Positions 17,843 through 26,569 of a stretch of DNA of 64,000 bases are shown piece by piece (within the stretch, counting starts at the first letter, position 1; every line of letters begins with the position of its first letter). The DNA is taken from positions 62,001 through 126,000 of the forward strand of contig NZ_KB893239.1 in assembly GCF_000374025.1 (NCBI RefSeq), given 5' to 3'. The notes beneath the pieces were generated by a model. It saw only the letters and a program-made list of their open reading frames with translations. It was not told where the DNA came from and searched no databases. This DNA comes from Spirosoma panaciterrae DSM 21099. Lineage in GTDB: Bacteria; Bacteroidota; Bacteroidia; Cytophagales; Spirosomataceae. A program made the translations under genes and the position numbers.

Positions 17843-18549
17843 AACTTGTCTACAAAATCGGGTTAGCGAGTCTGTTATCAGGAATTTGTTTCGGAACACA
17901 GGCCCAGTCGATTAATACCGAACCTATTTTTGCGCCCCTATCCAGAGCCTCTCCCAAATGGGTGGTCAAGTTTGCTCCGTTCAGTCTGATCGACTTTAGC
18001 AATACCGTACAGTTTGCCGTAGAACGAGTAGTGGGGCAACAACAGACTATACAGGCCGAATTCGGCTATGGTTGGGCAGGCATGAATCTGTGGCGGTATT
18101 CGAAAAATTCGCGTTACGATCATTATGAAACCTGGCGTGCTCGGGCCGAATGGCGGTTTTACTGGCGTCGATTTCAACCACCCTTTGGTGCATATACGGC
18201 GCTGGAAGGGCTGTACAAACAGGAAAATGCGTTCGAAACCGGAACGATAGGCGTTGCACCCGACGGAGGTATGCCGCAATATTACCGCTTGTATTCGCTA
18301 CCCATCTCGAAGCAGGTATGGGCCATGACACTCAAGTTTGGGCGACAGTTTTCATTCTCGTCCAACAATCGGCTGATCGGCGATTTCTATGGTGGAATCG
18401 GATTTCGAACGCGCGATATCCATCAGTCGAACCGTCCCGATGGTTATGTTTATTACGCATCCAAAGGTTTTCTGGTCGACCCATTTAGCCCCAATCCGCC
18501 TGTTTCTCTGAATATCTCCTATGGTTTCAAGATCGGCTATGCGTTTTAA
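17839..18549 (+). CDS. Outer membrane beta-barrel protein, function unknown
   Basis: 236 residues with a cleavable signal (hydrophobic 5-20, ending TQAQ). The mature chain alternates amphipathic strands (TIQAEFGYGWAGMNLW, EWRFYWRRFQ, GDFYGGIGFRTRD) and ends SYGFKIGYAF, with the C-terminal Phe expected for BAM-assembled barrels. It resembles DUF3575-type barrels of Bacteroidota. It is the last gene of the operon with the two LVIVD lipoproteins, which suggests that the lipoproteins and the barrel act together at the outer membrane. Confidence 0.72.
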   Translation: MKLVYKIGLASLLSGICFGTQAQSINTEPIFAPLSRASPKWVVKFAPFSLIDFSNTVQFAVERVVGQQQTIQAEFGYGWAGMNLWRYSKNSRYDHYETWRARAEWRFYWRRFQPPFGAYTALEGLYKQENAFETGTIGVAPDGGMPQYYRLYSLPISKQVWAMTLKFGRQFSFSSNNRLIGDFYGGIGFRTRDIHQSNRPDGYVYYASKGFLVDPFSPNPPVSLNISYGFKIGYAF

Positions 18550-18630
18550 GTTTTGGCGGCCTAACCTATCGTTTACTTTCATGATGGCCGAAATTGGCGT
18601 TTCTTTGTAGCAAACTGCGACTAACTCCGC

Positions 18631-19662
18631 TTGAAAAACCGATTTATTCTTTTACTGCTTATTGGGCTGTTACCTGTTGGGGTAGTTGCTCAACCCATCG
18701 GTGGACAGCGTGTCTTTTCATTTCTCGATTTACCCACTCACGCGCGTGTAGCGGCCCTTGGTGGCCAGGTAGCCACGGCCGTTCGTCCCGACGGGGCTTA
18801 TCATTTGAATAATCCGGCCCTGGCCGATTCCCTACCCGACAATCAACTGTCTATCAGTCTGATGCCTTATCTGGCAGCGGCCAAGTATTATACGCTTCAG
18901 TATGGGCTTCCCATTCAGTCGCAGGGAAAATGGGCGATTGGGTTGCAATACCTCAGCTATGGGCAGTTTACCCTCACCGATCCGGTTGGCAATACACTGG
19001 GCACCTTTACCGCCAACGACTATGCACTGAGCCTCACCCACGCCCGAACCGAAGGCAATTTTACGTTTGGGGCCACGGTAAAAGCTGTTGGCTCAAGCAT
19101 CGAAATGTATTCCGCCTTTGGTGTGCTGGCCGATTTGGGGGCCATTTGGCGACACCCGAAAAAAGACCTCACCTTCGGGCTGGTTGCTAAAAACGTCGGA
19201 TATCTTATCAAGAACTACGGTACGCTCAACGCCGATCTGCCCTTCGATTTGCAGGCGGGCGTAACCCTGAAACCCGAACACGCTCCTATCCGGCTCACAC
19301 TAACCGCGCACCATCTACAACGCTTCGACATTACCTACAACGACCCAAATCTGAATGTTCGGTACGACCTCAGCGGGAATCCGATTCCGCAAACGACCAG
19401 CGTATCTGAAAAACTAGCCCGGCATCTGAGCGTTGGTGCCGAACTACTGGTTCATCGGAATGTACACCTGTTGGTTGGCTATAATCATCAAAAACAGCAG
19501 GAAGGCAAACTGACAACGGGTGGAGCAGGTGTAGGCTTTTCATACGGTATTTCAGTACAGGCCAAAAGCTTCCAGCTTACCTACGGGCATTTTTCGTCTG
19601 TGCCCACGGCAGGCACCAGCCAACTATCCCTCCGCATCGATCTATCCCGATTGACGAAGTAA
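18631..19662 (+). CDS. porQ: PorQ-like type IX secretion system protein
   Basis: 343 residues read from the TTG at 18631 (first residues MKNRFILLLLIGLLPVG as a signal peptide). No ATG lies in a suitable position, so TTG is the likely start. The mature protein has the PorV/PorQ barrel pattern: GGQRVFSFLDLPTHARVAALGG near the N-terminus, where FL(D/N)LP.SAR.aALGG is the family signature, then SLMPYLAAAKYYTLQYG and repeated glycine-rich strands. Length and signature fit PorQ, which in Porphyromonas acts with PorZ in the attachment complex that handles sorted T9SS cargo. No other por/gld genes are in the window; T9SS genes are usually scattered. Confidence 0.8.
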   Translation: MKNRFILLLLIGLLPVGVVAQPIGGQRVFSFLDLPTHARVAALGGQVATAVRPDGAYHLNNPALADSLPDNQLSISLMPYLAAAKYYTLQYGLPIQSQGKWAIGLQYLSYGQFTLTDPVGNTLGTFTANDYALSLTHARTEGNFTFGATVKAVGSSIEMYSAFGVLADLGAIWRHPKKDLTFGLVAKNVGYLIKNYGTLNADLPFDLQAGVTLKPEHAPIRLTLTAHHLQRFDITYNDPNLNVRYDLSGNPIPQTTSVSEKLARHLSVGAELLVHRNVHLLVGYNHQKQQEGKLTTGGAGVGFSYGISVQAKSFQLTYGHFSSVPTAGTSQLSLRIDLSRLTK

Positions 19663-19762
19663 ACGAGGACAACAACCTATTGACGATTAGAACACTGGTA
19701 GCTTTATCCCTTAAAATCCTCCATTATAAAAGAAAAAAGAAGTATTTCTCTTCTTTAAATTC

Positions 19763-19817
19763 CTAAAAGCTGCGTAGTTTAACAGATAAACCCTGTAATG
19801 AACCACGCAGCTTTTAG
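19763..19817. terminator. Bidirectional terminator between porQ and the GH20 gene
   Basis: CTAAAAGCTGCGTAGTT (19763-19779) pairs with its near-complement at 19801-19817 (16 of 17) around a 21-nt loop. The outer pairs are A-rich on the left and T-rich on the right, so it can act in both directions between these convergent genes. Confidence 0.75.
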
Positions 19818-19830
19818 AACTATTACTCAA

Positions 19831-21714
19831 TCAAAACCGCCCGACGCGTCGTTGCAGCGCATCTCGTGTCAGCGTGATGAGATGACCGATGGGTTTTCCA
19901 GCGCGGTAAGTGACGACGCGCAACGTGATGGGACCATCGGGCAGGTCGACGGCTTGGGTGTACTTGGTGGAAAACTGATCGGGCATGGTATCGTCGATGG
20001 TGTAATAGATGTCGAGGTTGGGGGCTTCGCTGGCGAGTTCGAGCCGGAGTTTACCATCATTCATACTCGTCCGGACGATGGCATCGTAAATAGCCTTCGA
20101 GTAATTGACCTGCGCGACATCGGCCCGGTCGAAGTGGGTTTCCATCCGCTCCACAAAATTGGCCCAGTTCTTTACCGCCTTCGGCGACCAGAACACTTCC
20201 GACAACGCCCAGCCACGAGGGTAGGTCATGTATTCAGCATAACGCAGTGTCGGGATTTGCTCGGTCCAGAGATTGCCCTGCCCACCCAGAATATATTTGG
20301 CATCGACACCATCTGGTACCGGATCGAAACTGTAGCATTTTTGTGCCCGTAAGCTCGCATAAATTGGCGGGTCAACACTCGGATCGCCCTGGGTATAATC
20401 GAGATAAGCGAACGTGGTTGGGGTCATCACCACATTATGCCCTGCCTGTGCCGCTTCGATACCGCCTTTGATGCCCCGCCAGCTCATAACGGTCGCGCCC
20501 GGAGAAATCCCCCCTTCCAGAATTTCGTCCCAACCCAGCAGTTTCTTGCCTTTGGCCGTCAGAATTTTCTCAACGCGGTTCATAAAATACCCTTGCAAAT
20601 CCTCCACATGCCGGATGTTCAGTTGTTTCATCAATGCCTGACAACCCGGATCGTTGGCCCAATAGCCTTTGTAGCACTCATCCCCACCAACATGGATGTA
20701 GGGGTTCGGAAAGAGAGCCGCTACCTCGGTAAAAACCTTATCCAGAAACGCATACACATTCTCGTCCGATGGGTTCAGCGTATTCTCTACTTTCATCTTA
20801 AACGTACCGTTGCCGTACCACTCCGAAAAAGCCGTTCCAGGATTAACGCTCACCTGCTGCTTGGTGCAACTCAGTTCAGGATAAGCCGCCAGAGCCGCCA
20901 TGCTATGTCCCGGCACATCGATTTCGGGAACGATGGTCACGTTACGAGCCTGTGCGTAGGCCACTACCTCACGAATATCGTCCTGCGAATAAAAGCCACC
21001 TGCGGGAGTAGGTTCACCGAGTTTCGGCTCGGCACGATCCCCAAAATGGCCAGCTCGCGCCACCCGCCAGGCCCCTACCTGCGTCAGTTTAGGGAGTGAT
21101 TTGATTTCGATTCGCCAGCCGTTGTCGTCGGTCAGGTGCCAGTGAAGCGTGTTAAATTTCAGCTTGGCCAGTTGATCGATGTATTGTTTGACTTCCTCCT
21201 TCGTGAAAAAATTACGGCTCACGTCGAGCATGATCCCCCGCCAGCCAAACCGTGGATAGTCGGTAATCTTTACCGCAGGTAGCGACCAGGTCTTGGTGAC
21301 AGCCGCCTGACTTTCAATTTCTTTAGGCAGCAACTGCGTCAACGTCTGCATTCCGTAAAATAGACCTGCGGGGCGGTTGGCCGTAATCACGACTCCTTTC
21401 GCTGAGGCATCGAGCGTATAGCCTTCATCGCCAAGCTGGGTGTTCGGAGTTGGATTCAGGTTCAGTTGAATTTTACCCGCTTTCCCTTGTTTGGCTGCCA
21501 GCACAAAGCCTGTTGGCTTATTCAATCGTTGGCTGAGCAGATCAGCCACCACCCGGGCCTCCACCTGATTATACTCGATTGAGGTAGATTTCGTCAGCGT
21601 AAACAGACCCGTTTGAGGCTGAACACTCACGGGCTGAGGAATTAACTGAATAGGAGTTTGCGCGTAAGCAGCGGTTATGCAAAACGCGAAAAGAAGAATC
21701 CGACACAAATTCAT
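19831..21714 (-). CDS. Beta-N-acetylhexosaminidase, glycoside hydrolase family 20
   Basis: 627 residues with a signal peptide (cleavage near AYAQ at 16-19). The order is an N-terminal GH20b alpha/beta domain (about 20-150), the catalytic TIM barrel (about 153-500) and a C-terminal beta-sandwich-like tail with YYTIDDTMP. Catalytic residues are visible: HVGGDECYKG with Asp345 and Glu346 (substrate-assisted mechanism), LHWHLTDDNGWR at 190-201 and VPEIDVPGHS at 262-271. It removes terminal GlcNAc/GalNAc from chitooligosaccharides or glycans in the periplasm or outside the cell. No SusC/SusD pair or other glycan gene is adjacent. Confidence 0.95.
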   Translation of the reverse strand: MNLCRILLFAFCITAAYAQTPIQLIPQPVSVQPQTGLFTLTKSTSIEYNQVEARVVADLLSQRLNKPTGFVLAAKQGKAGKIQLNLNPTPNTQLGDEGYTLDASAKGVVITANRPAGLFYGMQTLTQLLPKEIESQAAVTKTWSLPAVKITDYPRFGWRGIMLDVSRNFFTKEEVKQYIDQLAKLKFNTLHWHLTDDNGWRIEIKSLPKLTQVGAWRVARAGHFGDRAEPKLGEPTPAGGFYSQDDIREVVAYAQARNVTIVPEIDVPGHSMAALAAYPELSCTKQQVSVNPGTAFSEWYGNGTFKMKVENTLNPSDENVYAFLDKVFTEVAALFPNPYIHVGGDECYKGYWANDPGCQALMKQLNIRHVEDLQGYFMNRVEKILTAKGKKLLGWDEILEGGISPGATVMSWRGIKGGIEAAQAGHNVVMTPTTFAYLDYTQGDPSVDPPIYASLRAQKCYSFDPVPDGVDAKYILGGQGNLWTEQIPTLRYAEYMTYPRGWALSEVFWSPKAVKNWANFVERMETHFDRADVAQVNYSKAIYDAIVRTSMNDGKLRLELASEAPNLDIYYTIDDTMPDQFSTKYTQAVDLPDGPITLRVVTYRAGKPIGHLITLTRDALQRRVGRF

Positions 21715-21871
21715 GCAAAGACTGGTTATTGATTTCAGGAGAAAGCCAGTTAGTCGAAGTTTTTAATCATGGTTACTTAAACTCCTATTTTTTCCGTAGC
21801 ATTGGCACAATTTTAAAATTCCTGTGTTTCTAGTAAAAGCGCTATTCGTATTTCGCTTTTATTTTTTGTCA

Positions 21872-23257
21872 ATGACCCACTCACTGAAAGACCTTACTCC
21901 CCGGCAGATCGTTGCCGAGCTCGATCAATACATTATTGGCCAGCACGATGCCAAGCGCAACGTGGCTATTGCGTTGCGGAATCGCTGGCGCCGGATGAAC
22001 AGCAGCGCCGACATGCAGAGTGAAATTACGCCCAACAACATTCTGATGATTGGCGCTACAGGTGTTGGGAAAACCGAAATTGCCCGCCGACTGGCTAAAA
22101 TCGCCGATGCGCCTTTCATCAAAGTGGAAGCGTCCAAATTTACCGAGGTTGGTTACGTGGGCCGCGATGTCGAGAGCATGGTGCGCGATCTGGTCGAGCA
22201 ATCTGTCAATATGGTGCGGGCGGCCAAGAAAGAGGCCGTTCAGGTCAAAGCCCAGCAGCAGGTCGAAGAAACCATTCTGGACATTCTGATTCCGCCCGTC
22301 AAACCAACCAACGGCCAGCTTGGATTCGAGAACGGTCCTAAAGACCCCGACGCAGAACTCAACGAACGCACCCGCGAACGATTCCGCGAAAAAATCCGCT
22401 CGGGCGAAATGGACGACCGGAAAATCGACATTGATGTGCAGCAAAGTCAGACACCGAATATTGGTGTCATGGGCGGTACTGTCGATGACCTGTCGATGAT
22501 GAACATCCAGGAGATGATTGGCAATATGATGCCCAAACGCGGCAAAAAACGCAAAGTAAGTATTGCCGAAGCCCGTAAAATCCTGCTGGAAGAGGAAGCC
22601 GCCAAGCTGATCGACATGGACGAGGTGAAAGAAGAAGCCATCCGAAAAGCCGAAGACGCCGGGATTATTTTCATCGACGAAATCGACAAAGTGGCCTCGG
22701 CTCGTTCTGGCAACGGTGGGGGCGGTCCTGATGTTAGCCGGGAAGGGGTGCAGCGTGATTTACTCCCGATTGTGGAAGGAAGTGCTGTTAATACGAAATA
22801 TGGCGTCATTCATACCGACCACATTCTGTTCATTGCGGCAGGTGCTTTCCACGTCGCTAAACCCAGCGACCTGATTCCTGAGTTGCAGGGCCGTTTCCCG
22901 ATTCGTGTCGAATTACAAAGCCTCTCGGAAGATGATTTTTACCAGATTCTGAAAGAGCCCAAAAACGCCCTTACCAAACAGTATGAGGCCATGTTATTGG
23001 CCGAAGGGGTCGAACTTGGTTTCCAGGACGATGCCCTGCGTGAGCTGGCCCGGATTGCCTTCGAAGTGAACAGCGAAGTGGAGAATATCGGTGCCCGCCG
23101 ACTGCAAACCGTACTGAGCCACCTCATGAACGATTTTATGTTCGACATCCCCGACGTGATCGGCGCTAATGCCAAAGTTGTGGTTACCAAAGAACTGGTC
23201 AACGAAAAATTAAACGGCCTGGTCAAAAACCGGGACTTAAGCCAGTTTATTCTGTAA
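21872..23257 (+). CDS. hslU: ATP-dependent protease ATPase subunit HslU
   Basis: 461 residues from the ATG at 21872; the frame opens earlier at 21824 but the family N-terminus (LTPRQIVAELDQYIIGQ) fits the later start. Walker A is GATGVGKT at 61-68, Walker B IIFIDEID at about 265-272, and the GYVGRDVESMVRDL segment is the pore-loop region. The intermediate (I) domain lies between, with the ERTRERFREKIRSGEMDD segment. The C-terminus LSQFIL is the tail that inserts into HslV. HslU unfolds substrates for the HslV peptidase, but hslV is not within this window, unlike in proteobacteria where the two adjoin. Confidence 0.97.
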   Translation: MTHSLKDLTPRQIVAELDQYIIGQHDAKRNVAIALRNRWRRMNSSADMQSEITPNNILMIGATGVGKTEIARRLAKIADAPFIKVEASKFTEVGYVGRDVESMVRDLVEQSVNMVRAAKKEAVQVKAQQQVEETILDILIPPVKPTNGQLGFENGPKDPDAELNERTRERFREKIRSGEMDDRKIDIDVQQSQTPNIGVMGGTVDDLSMMNIQEMIGNMMPKRGKKRKVSIAEARKILLEEEAAKLIDMDEVKEEAIRKAEDAGIIFIDEIDKVASARSGNGGGGPDVSREGVQRDLLPIVEGSAVNTKYGVIHTDHILFIAAGAFHVAKPSDLIPELQGRFPIRVELQSLSEDDFYQILKEPKNALTKQYEAMLLAEGVELGFQDDALRELARIAFEVNSEVENIGARRLQTVLSHLMNDFMFDIPDVIGANAKVVVTKELVNEKLNGLVKNRDLSQFIL

Positions 23258-23273
23258 GGCATTACCAAAGTCG

Positions 23274-23354
23274 TTTTGTCATTTCGACGCAGGAGAAATC
23301 TCAGGCTTGTTTGTTAAGTAAGCCTAAGATTTCTCCTGCGTCGAAATGACAAAA
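23274..23354. repeat. REP-like palindromic element, copy 1
   Basis: The 35-nt arms at 23274-23308 and 23320-23354 match at 34 of 35 positions around an 11-nt loop. Within each arm ATTTC and GAAAT flank GACGCAGGA, giving an internal hairpin. The core TTTTGTCAT, CGACGCAGGAG, ATCT recurs at 58829-58916. It sits between the convergent hslU and efflux permease genes. Confidence 0.92.
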
Positions 23355-23395
23355 AACACTTAATCTTGACGAATCCTTATAAAGAACATAAGCGA

Positions 23396-26300
23396 TCAGT
23401 CCAGATCACTCAGCCGGTGAACGTGGTGCCTGTTAAACAGTCGATAGATAATCGGGAAAATGAGCAACGTCAACAGCGTGGCCGTAATTAATCCCCCAAT
23501 CACCACAATCGCCAGCGGTTTTTGCGTTTCCGAACCAATTCCGGTCGAAACGGCGGCTGGCAGGAGGCCGATAGCGGCCATTAAAGCGGTCATAATAACG
23601 GGCCGAATTCGGGAACGAACCCCTTCGCGAATGGCGGTATCCAGTGGCATTCGCTCTTTCCGGTTCTGATTAAACACCGAAATGAGAATCACCCCATTCT
23701 GCACACAGATGCCAAACAGGGCAATGAAGCCCACCCCCGCCGAAATCCCAAAGTTCATGCCCGTCAGATGAAGGGCTAATATGCCCCCAATCAGCGCGAA
23801 GGGTACGTTTAGCAGAACGAGTCCGGCGTCTTTGGCATTGCCGAAAGTAATGAACAGGATCACGAAAATGGCCGCAATACTAATCGGCACCACCTGCCCC
23901 AGCCGTTCGGTTGCCCGGACCTGATTTTCAAACTCCCCTACCCATTCTACTGAATAACCTTTGGTGGTTTGAAGCTTTTCGCGCACACGCTGCTGGGCTT
24001 CGGCAATCGTTCCGCCCAAATCACGACCACGAACCGAAAATTTCACCCCAATAAATCGTTTGTTCAGATCACGATAAATGAAAGCTGGGCCAGTAATCTG
24101 CCGAATGCTGGCTATCTCTTTAAGCGGAATTTTACTGCCACTCATCGTCGGTACCATGAGCCGCATAATATCCTCTTCGCTTTTGCGATATTCTGGCAGA
24201 AACCGAACCCGGATGTCGAATTTACGTTCGCCCTCGTATAAGACAGACGCGGTTTTACCCCCGATAGCCATTTCAATGACAGCTTGCGCATCGGCTGTCG
24301 ATACCCCATAAAGCGCCATTTTGTGATCGTGAAAGAGCACGCTGATTTCAGGCTGTCCTACATTACGGATAATGCCTAAATCTCTCACCCCGTCGACATC
24401 CCGAATGGCCTCCAGCGCCTGGTTGGCGTATTTCTCCAGTTCGTAAATATCGGGGCCAAAAATTTTGATTCCGTTGCTTGCCTTGTAACCCGCTACGGCC
24501 TCAGCCACGTTGTCGATGATGGGTTGCGAATAATTGTAGAGTACCCCCGCGTAATTTTTCAGTCGGGCATCCATTTCATCCGTCAGTTGCTCCGTAGTGA
24601 TCCGGCGGCCCCAATCCTCTTTGGGTTTGAGATCGACCTGAAACTGGCAGAAATAAAATCCGTTCGGGTCAGTTCCATCGTTCGAGCGGCCTACCTGCGA
24701 AAGCACCTGTTTTACTTCGGGGAACGTGCTCAAATCGGCCCGAATGGTCTTGGCCATATCGACGCTTTCGGGCAGTGACATACTCATGGGCAATTCGGCT
24801 GTTACCCACAGAGCCCCTTCGTTAAGCTGTGGCAGAAATTCGGTACCCAGCATCGTCGACGAGAAGAACGTAGCGATCATGAAAGATATAGCGGCAAACA
24901 AGCTTATTCGGCGATTGCGGTAGCACCAGCCAAAGCCTGCCATCACGATGCGGTTAAAGAAGTTTACGATGGGGTTATTTTTCTCCCGCACATTTTTCCG
25001 GAGCAGTATCGAGCAAAGTACCGGAACCAGCGTAAGCGTGAACAACAACGCGCCCAGCAAGGCAAAACCCAGGGTCCAGGCCAGGGGTGAAAACATTTTA
25101 CCCTCCACTTTTTCGAACGAAAAAATGGGAAGCAGCGCGGTGATAATGATTAGCTTAGAGAAAAAGACGGCTTTCCCCAGATCGCCCCCTGTTTTTCGAA
25201 TCAACCCCAGCTTGGCCATGCGATTGTACCGTTGCATACCGACCCGATGCGCCATATGATCCAGGGACACGAAGATCCCCTCCACCATCACGACCGCGCC
25301 ATCAATGATAATCCCGAAATCAATGGCTCCCATCGACAGCAGGTTGGCCGACATGCCTCGCAATCGTAAGCAAATAAAGGCGAACAGAAGTGCCAGCGGA
25401 ATAATGATTGATACGATCACTGTAGTGCGCCAGTCGGCCATAAACAGAAAGACGATCACCGTAACCAGTACGATGCCTTCGGTCAGGTTGTGCAACACAG
25501 TTTTCGTACAAAAACTGATCAGGTTATCGCGGTCGTAGAAGGTCACCATTTTTACATCGGATGGAAGAACCCGCGTGTTTAATTCCTCGATTTTATCCTT
25601 CACCCGCGCCAGTACCTCGCTGGGGTTTTCGCTCTTGCGCATCACAATGATACCTTCCACTACGTCGTCATTTTTATTCAGGCCAACCTGCCCTACGCGC
25701 GGCAAATTGGATTCGACCACGTCGGCCACATGCTTAACCAGTACAGGATTGCCGCCCGCTTCTTCGATCAGGATGTTTTCTATGTCCTGAATGGACGTCA
25801 GTAAGCCAATGCCCCGCACGACATACGCCTGTGAGTTTCGTTCAATCACATCGCCCCCTACGTTGATGTTACTGCGCGTAACGGCCTGATAGACTTCGAG
25901 GGGGGTAATGTCGTATTTGGTCAGCTGTGTCGGGTTGACCCGCAATTCGTAGATTTTATCGCGCCCCCCAAAAGCAACAATATCGGCTACCCCTGGTACA
26001 CTCCGAAGCTGGCGGTCAATAACCCAGTTTTGCAGGGTAAGCAACTCGCGACTATCCCGGTTTTTACTTTCCAGGGTATAGCGATAGATTTCGCCCGTGG
26101 GGCCGTAAGGGGGTTGTATTTCAGGCTCCACTCCATCGGGAAGAGCCACATTTCGAAGTAGGTTATTGACCTGTTGCCGCGCAAAAAAATCCTCGACCCC
26201 ATCGTCGAAAATGATCTTCATCACCGAGAGGCCGAACATGGTTGTCGAGCGAACGTTACTTTTCCGCTGAACGGAGTTCATAGCCACCTCAATAGGCACG

Positions 26301-26506
26301 GTTACGAAGCGCTCTACCTCCTCAGCCGAACGGCCTTTCCACTCCGTTACGACAATGATCTGCGTATTGGTTACGTCAGGAAAGGCTTCCAGCGGTGTAT
26401 GTAAATAGCTAAAAATCCCGGCAATCACCAGAACCGCTGTCATGAAGAAGACAAAAAAACGGTTCTTCAGAGAGAAGCCTACCAGATTTCGAATGAATTT
26501 GTTCAT
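23396..26506 (-). CDS. CzcA/CusA-family heavy-metal RND efflux permease
   Basis: About 1036 residues, the normal RND length. ATGs at 26512 and 26506 are both possible; the inner one gives the family N-terminus MNKFIRNLVGFSLKNR. It has the twelve-helix RND layout, with one helix at the N-terminus, a large periplasmic loop, and six helices from about 340 onwards including GAIDFGIIIDGAVVMVEG, the heavy-metal-type segment corresponding to the proton-relay helix (Asp-rich). AISAGVGFIALFGICVQNGVIL-like sequence in the second half supports the HME subfamily. It exports divalent or monovalent metal ions across both membranes with the adaptor and TolC-type protein encoded upstream. It is last in the operon. 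Confidence 0.93.
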   Translation of the reverse strand: MNKFIRNLVGFSLKNRFFVFFMTAVLVIAGIFSYLHTPLEAFPDVTNTQIIVVTEWKGRSAEEVERFVTVPIEVAMNSVQRKSNVRSTTMFGLSVMKIIFDDGVEDFFARQQVNNLLRNVALPDGVEPEIQPPYGPTGEIYRYTLESKNRDSRELLTLQNWVIDRQLRSVPGVADIVAFGGRDKIYELRVNPTQLTKYDITPLEVYQAVTRSNINVGGDVIERNSQAYVVRGIGLLTSIQDIENILIEEAGGNPVLVKHVADVVESNLPRVGQVGLNKNDDVVEGIIVMRKSENPSEVLARVKDKIEELNTRVLPSDVKMVTFYDRDNLISFCTKTVLHNLTEGIVLVTVIVFLFMADWRTTVIVSIIIPLALLFAFICLRLRGMSANLLSMGAIDFGIIIDGAVVMVEGIFVSLDHMAHRVGMQRYNRMAKLGLIRKTGGDLGKAVFFSKLIIITALLPIFSFEKVEGKMFSPLAWTLGFALLGALLFTLTLVPVLCSILLRKNVREKNNPIVNFFNRIVMAGFGWCYRNRRISLFAAISFMIATFFSSTMLGTEFLPQLNEGALWVTAELPMSMSLPESVDMAKTIRADLSTFPEVKQVLSQVGRSNDGTDPNGFYFCQFQVDLKPKEDWGRRITTEQLTDEMDARLKNYAGVLYNYSQPIIDNVAEAVAGYKASNGIKIFGPDIYELEKYANQALEAIRDVDGVRDLGIIRNVGQPEISVLFHDHKMALYGVSTADAQAVIEMAIGGKTASVLYEGERKFDIRVRFLPEYRKSEEDIMRLMVPTMSGSKIPLKEIASIRQITGPAFIYRDLNKRFIGVKFSVRGRDLGGTIAEAQQRVREKLQTTKGYSVEWVGEFENQVRATERLGQVVPISIAAIFVILFITFGNAKDAGLVLLNVPFALIGGILALHLTGMNFGISAGVGFIALFGICVQNGVILISVFNQNRKERMPLDTAIREGVRSRIRPVIMTALMAAIGLLPAAVSTGIGSETQKPLAIVVIGGLITATLLTLLIFPIIYRLFNRHHVHRLSDLD

Positions 26507-26569
26507 GAGCATGGGGGCAGAGAGCGTGGGGCATGGAAAGGCGTGTTTCCCTATGCCCTTTGCCCTCTG

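Noticed and set aside
20437-21099. A 220-residue plus-strand frame inside the GH20 gene
   Set aside because: Antisense shadow of the hexosaminidase, whose catalytic blocks are intact on the other strand.
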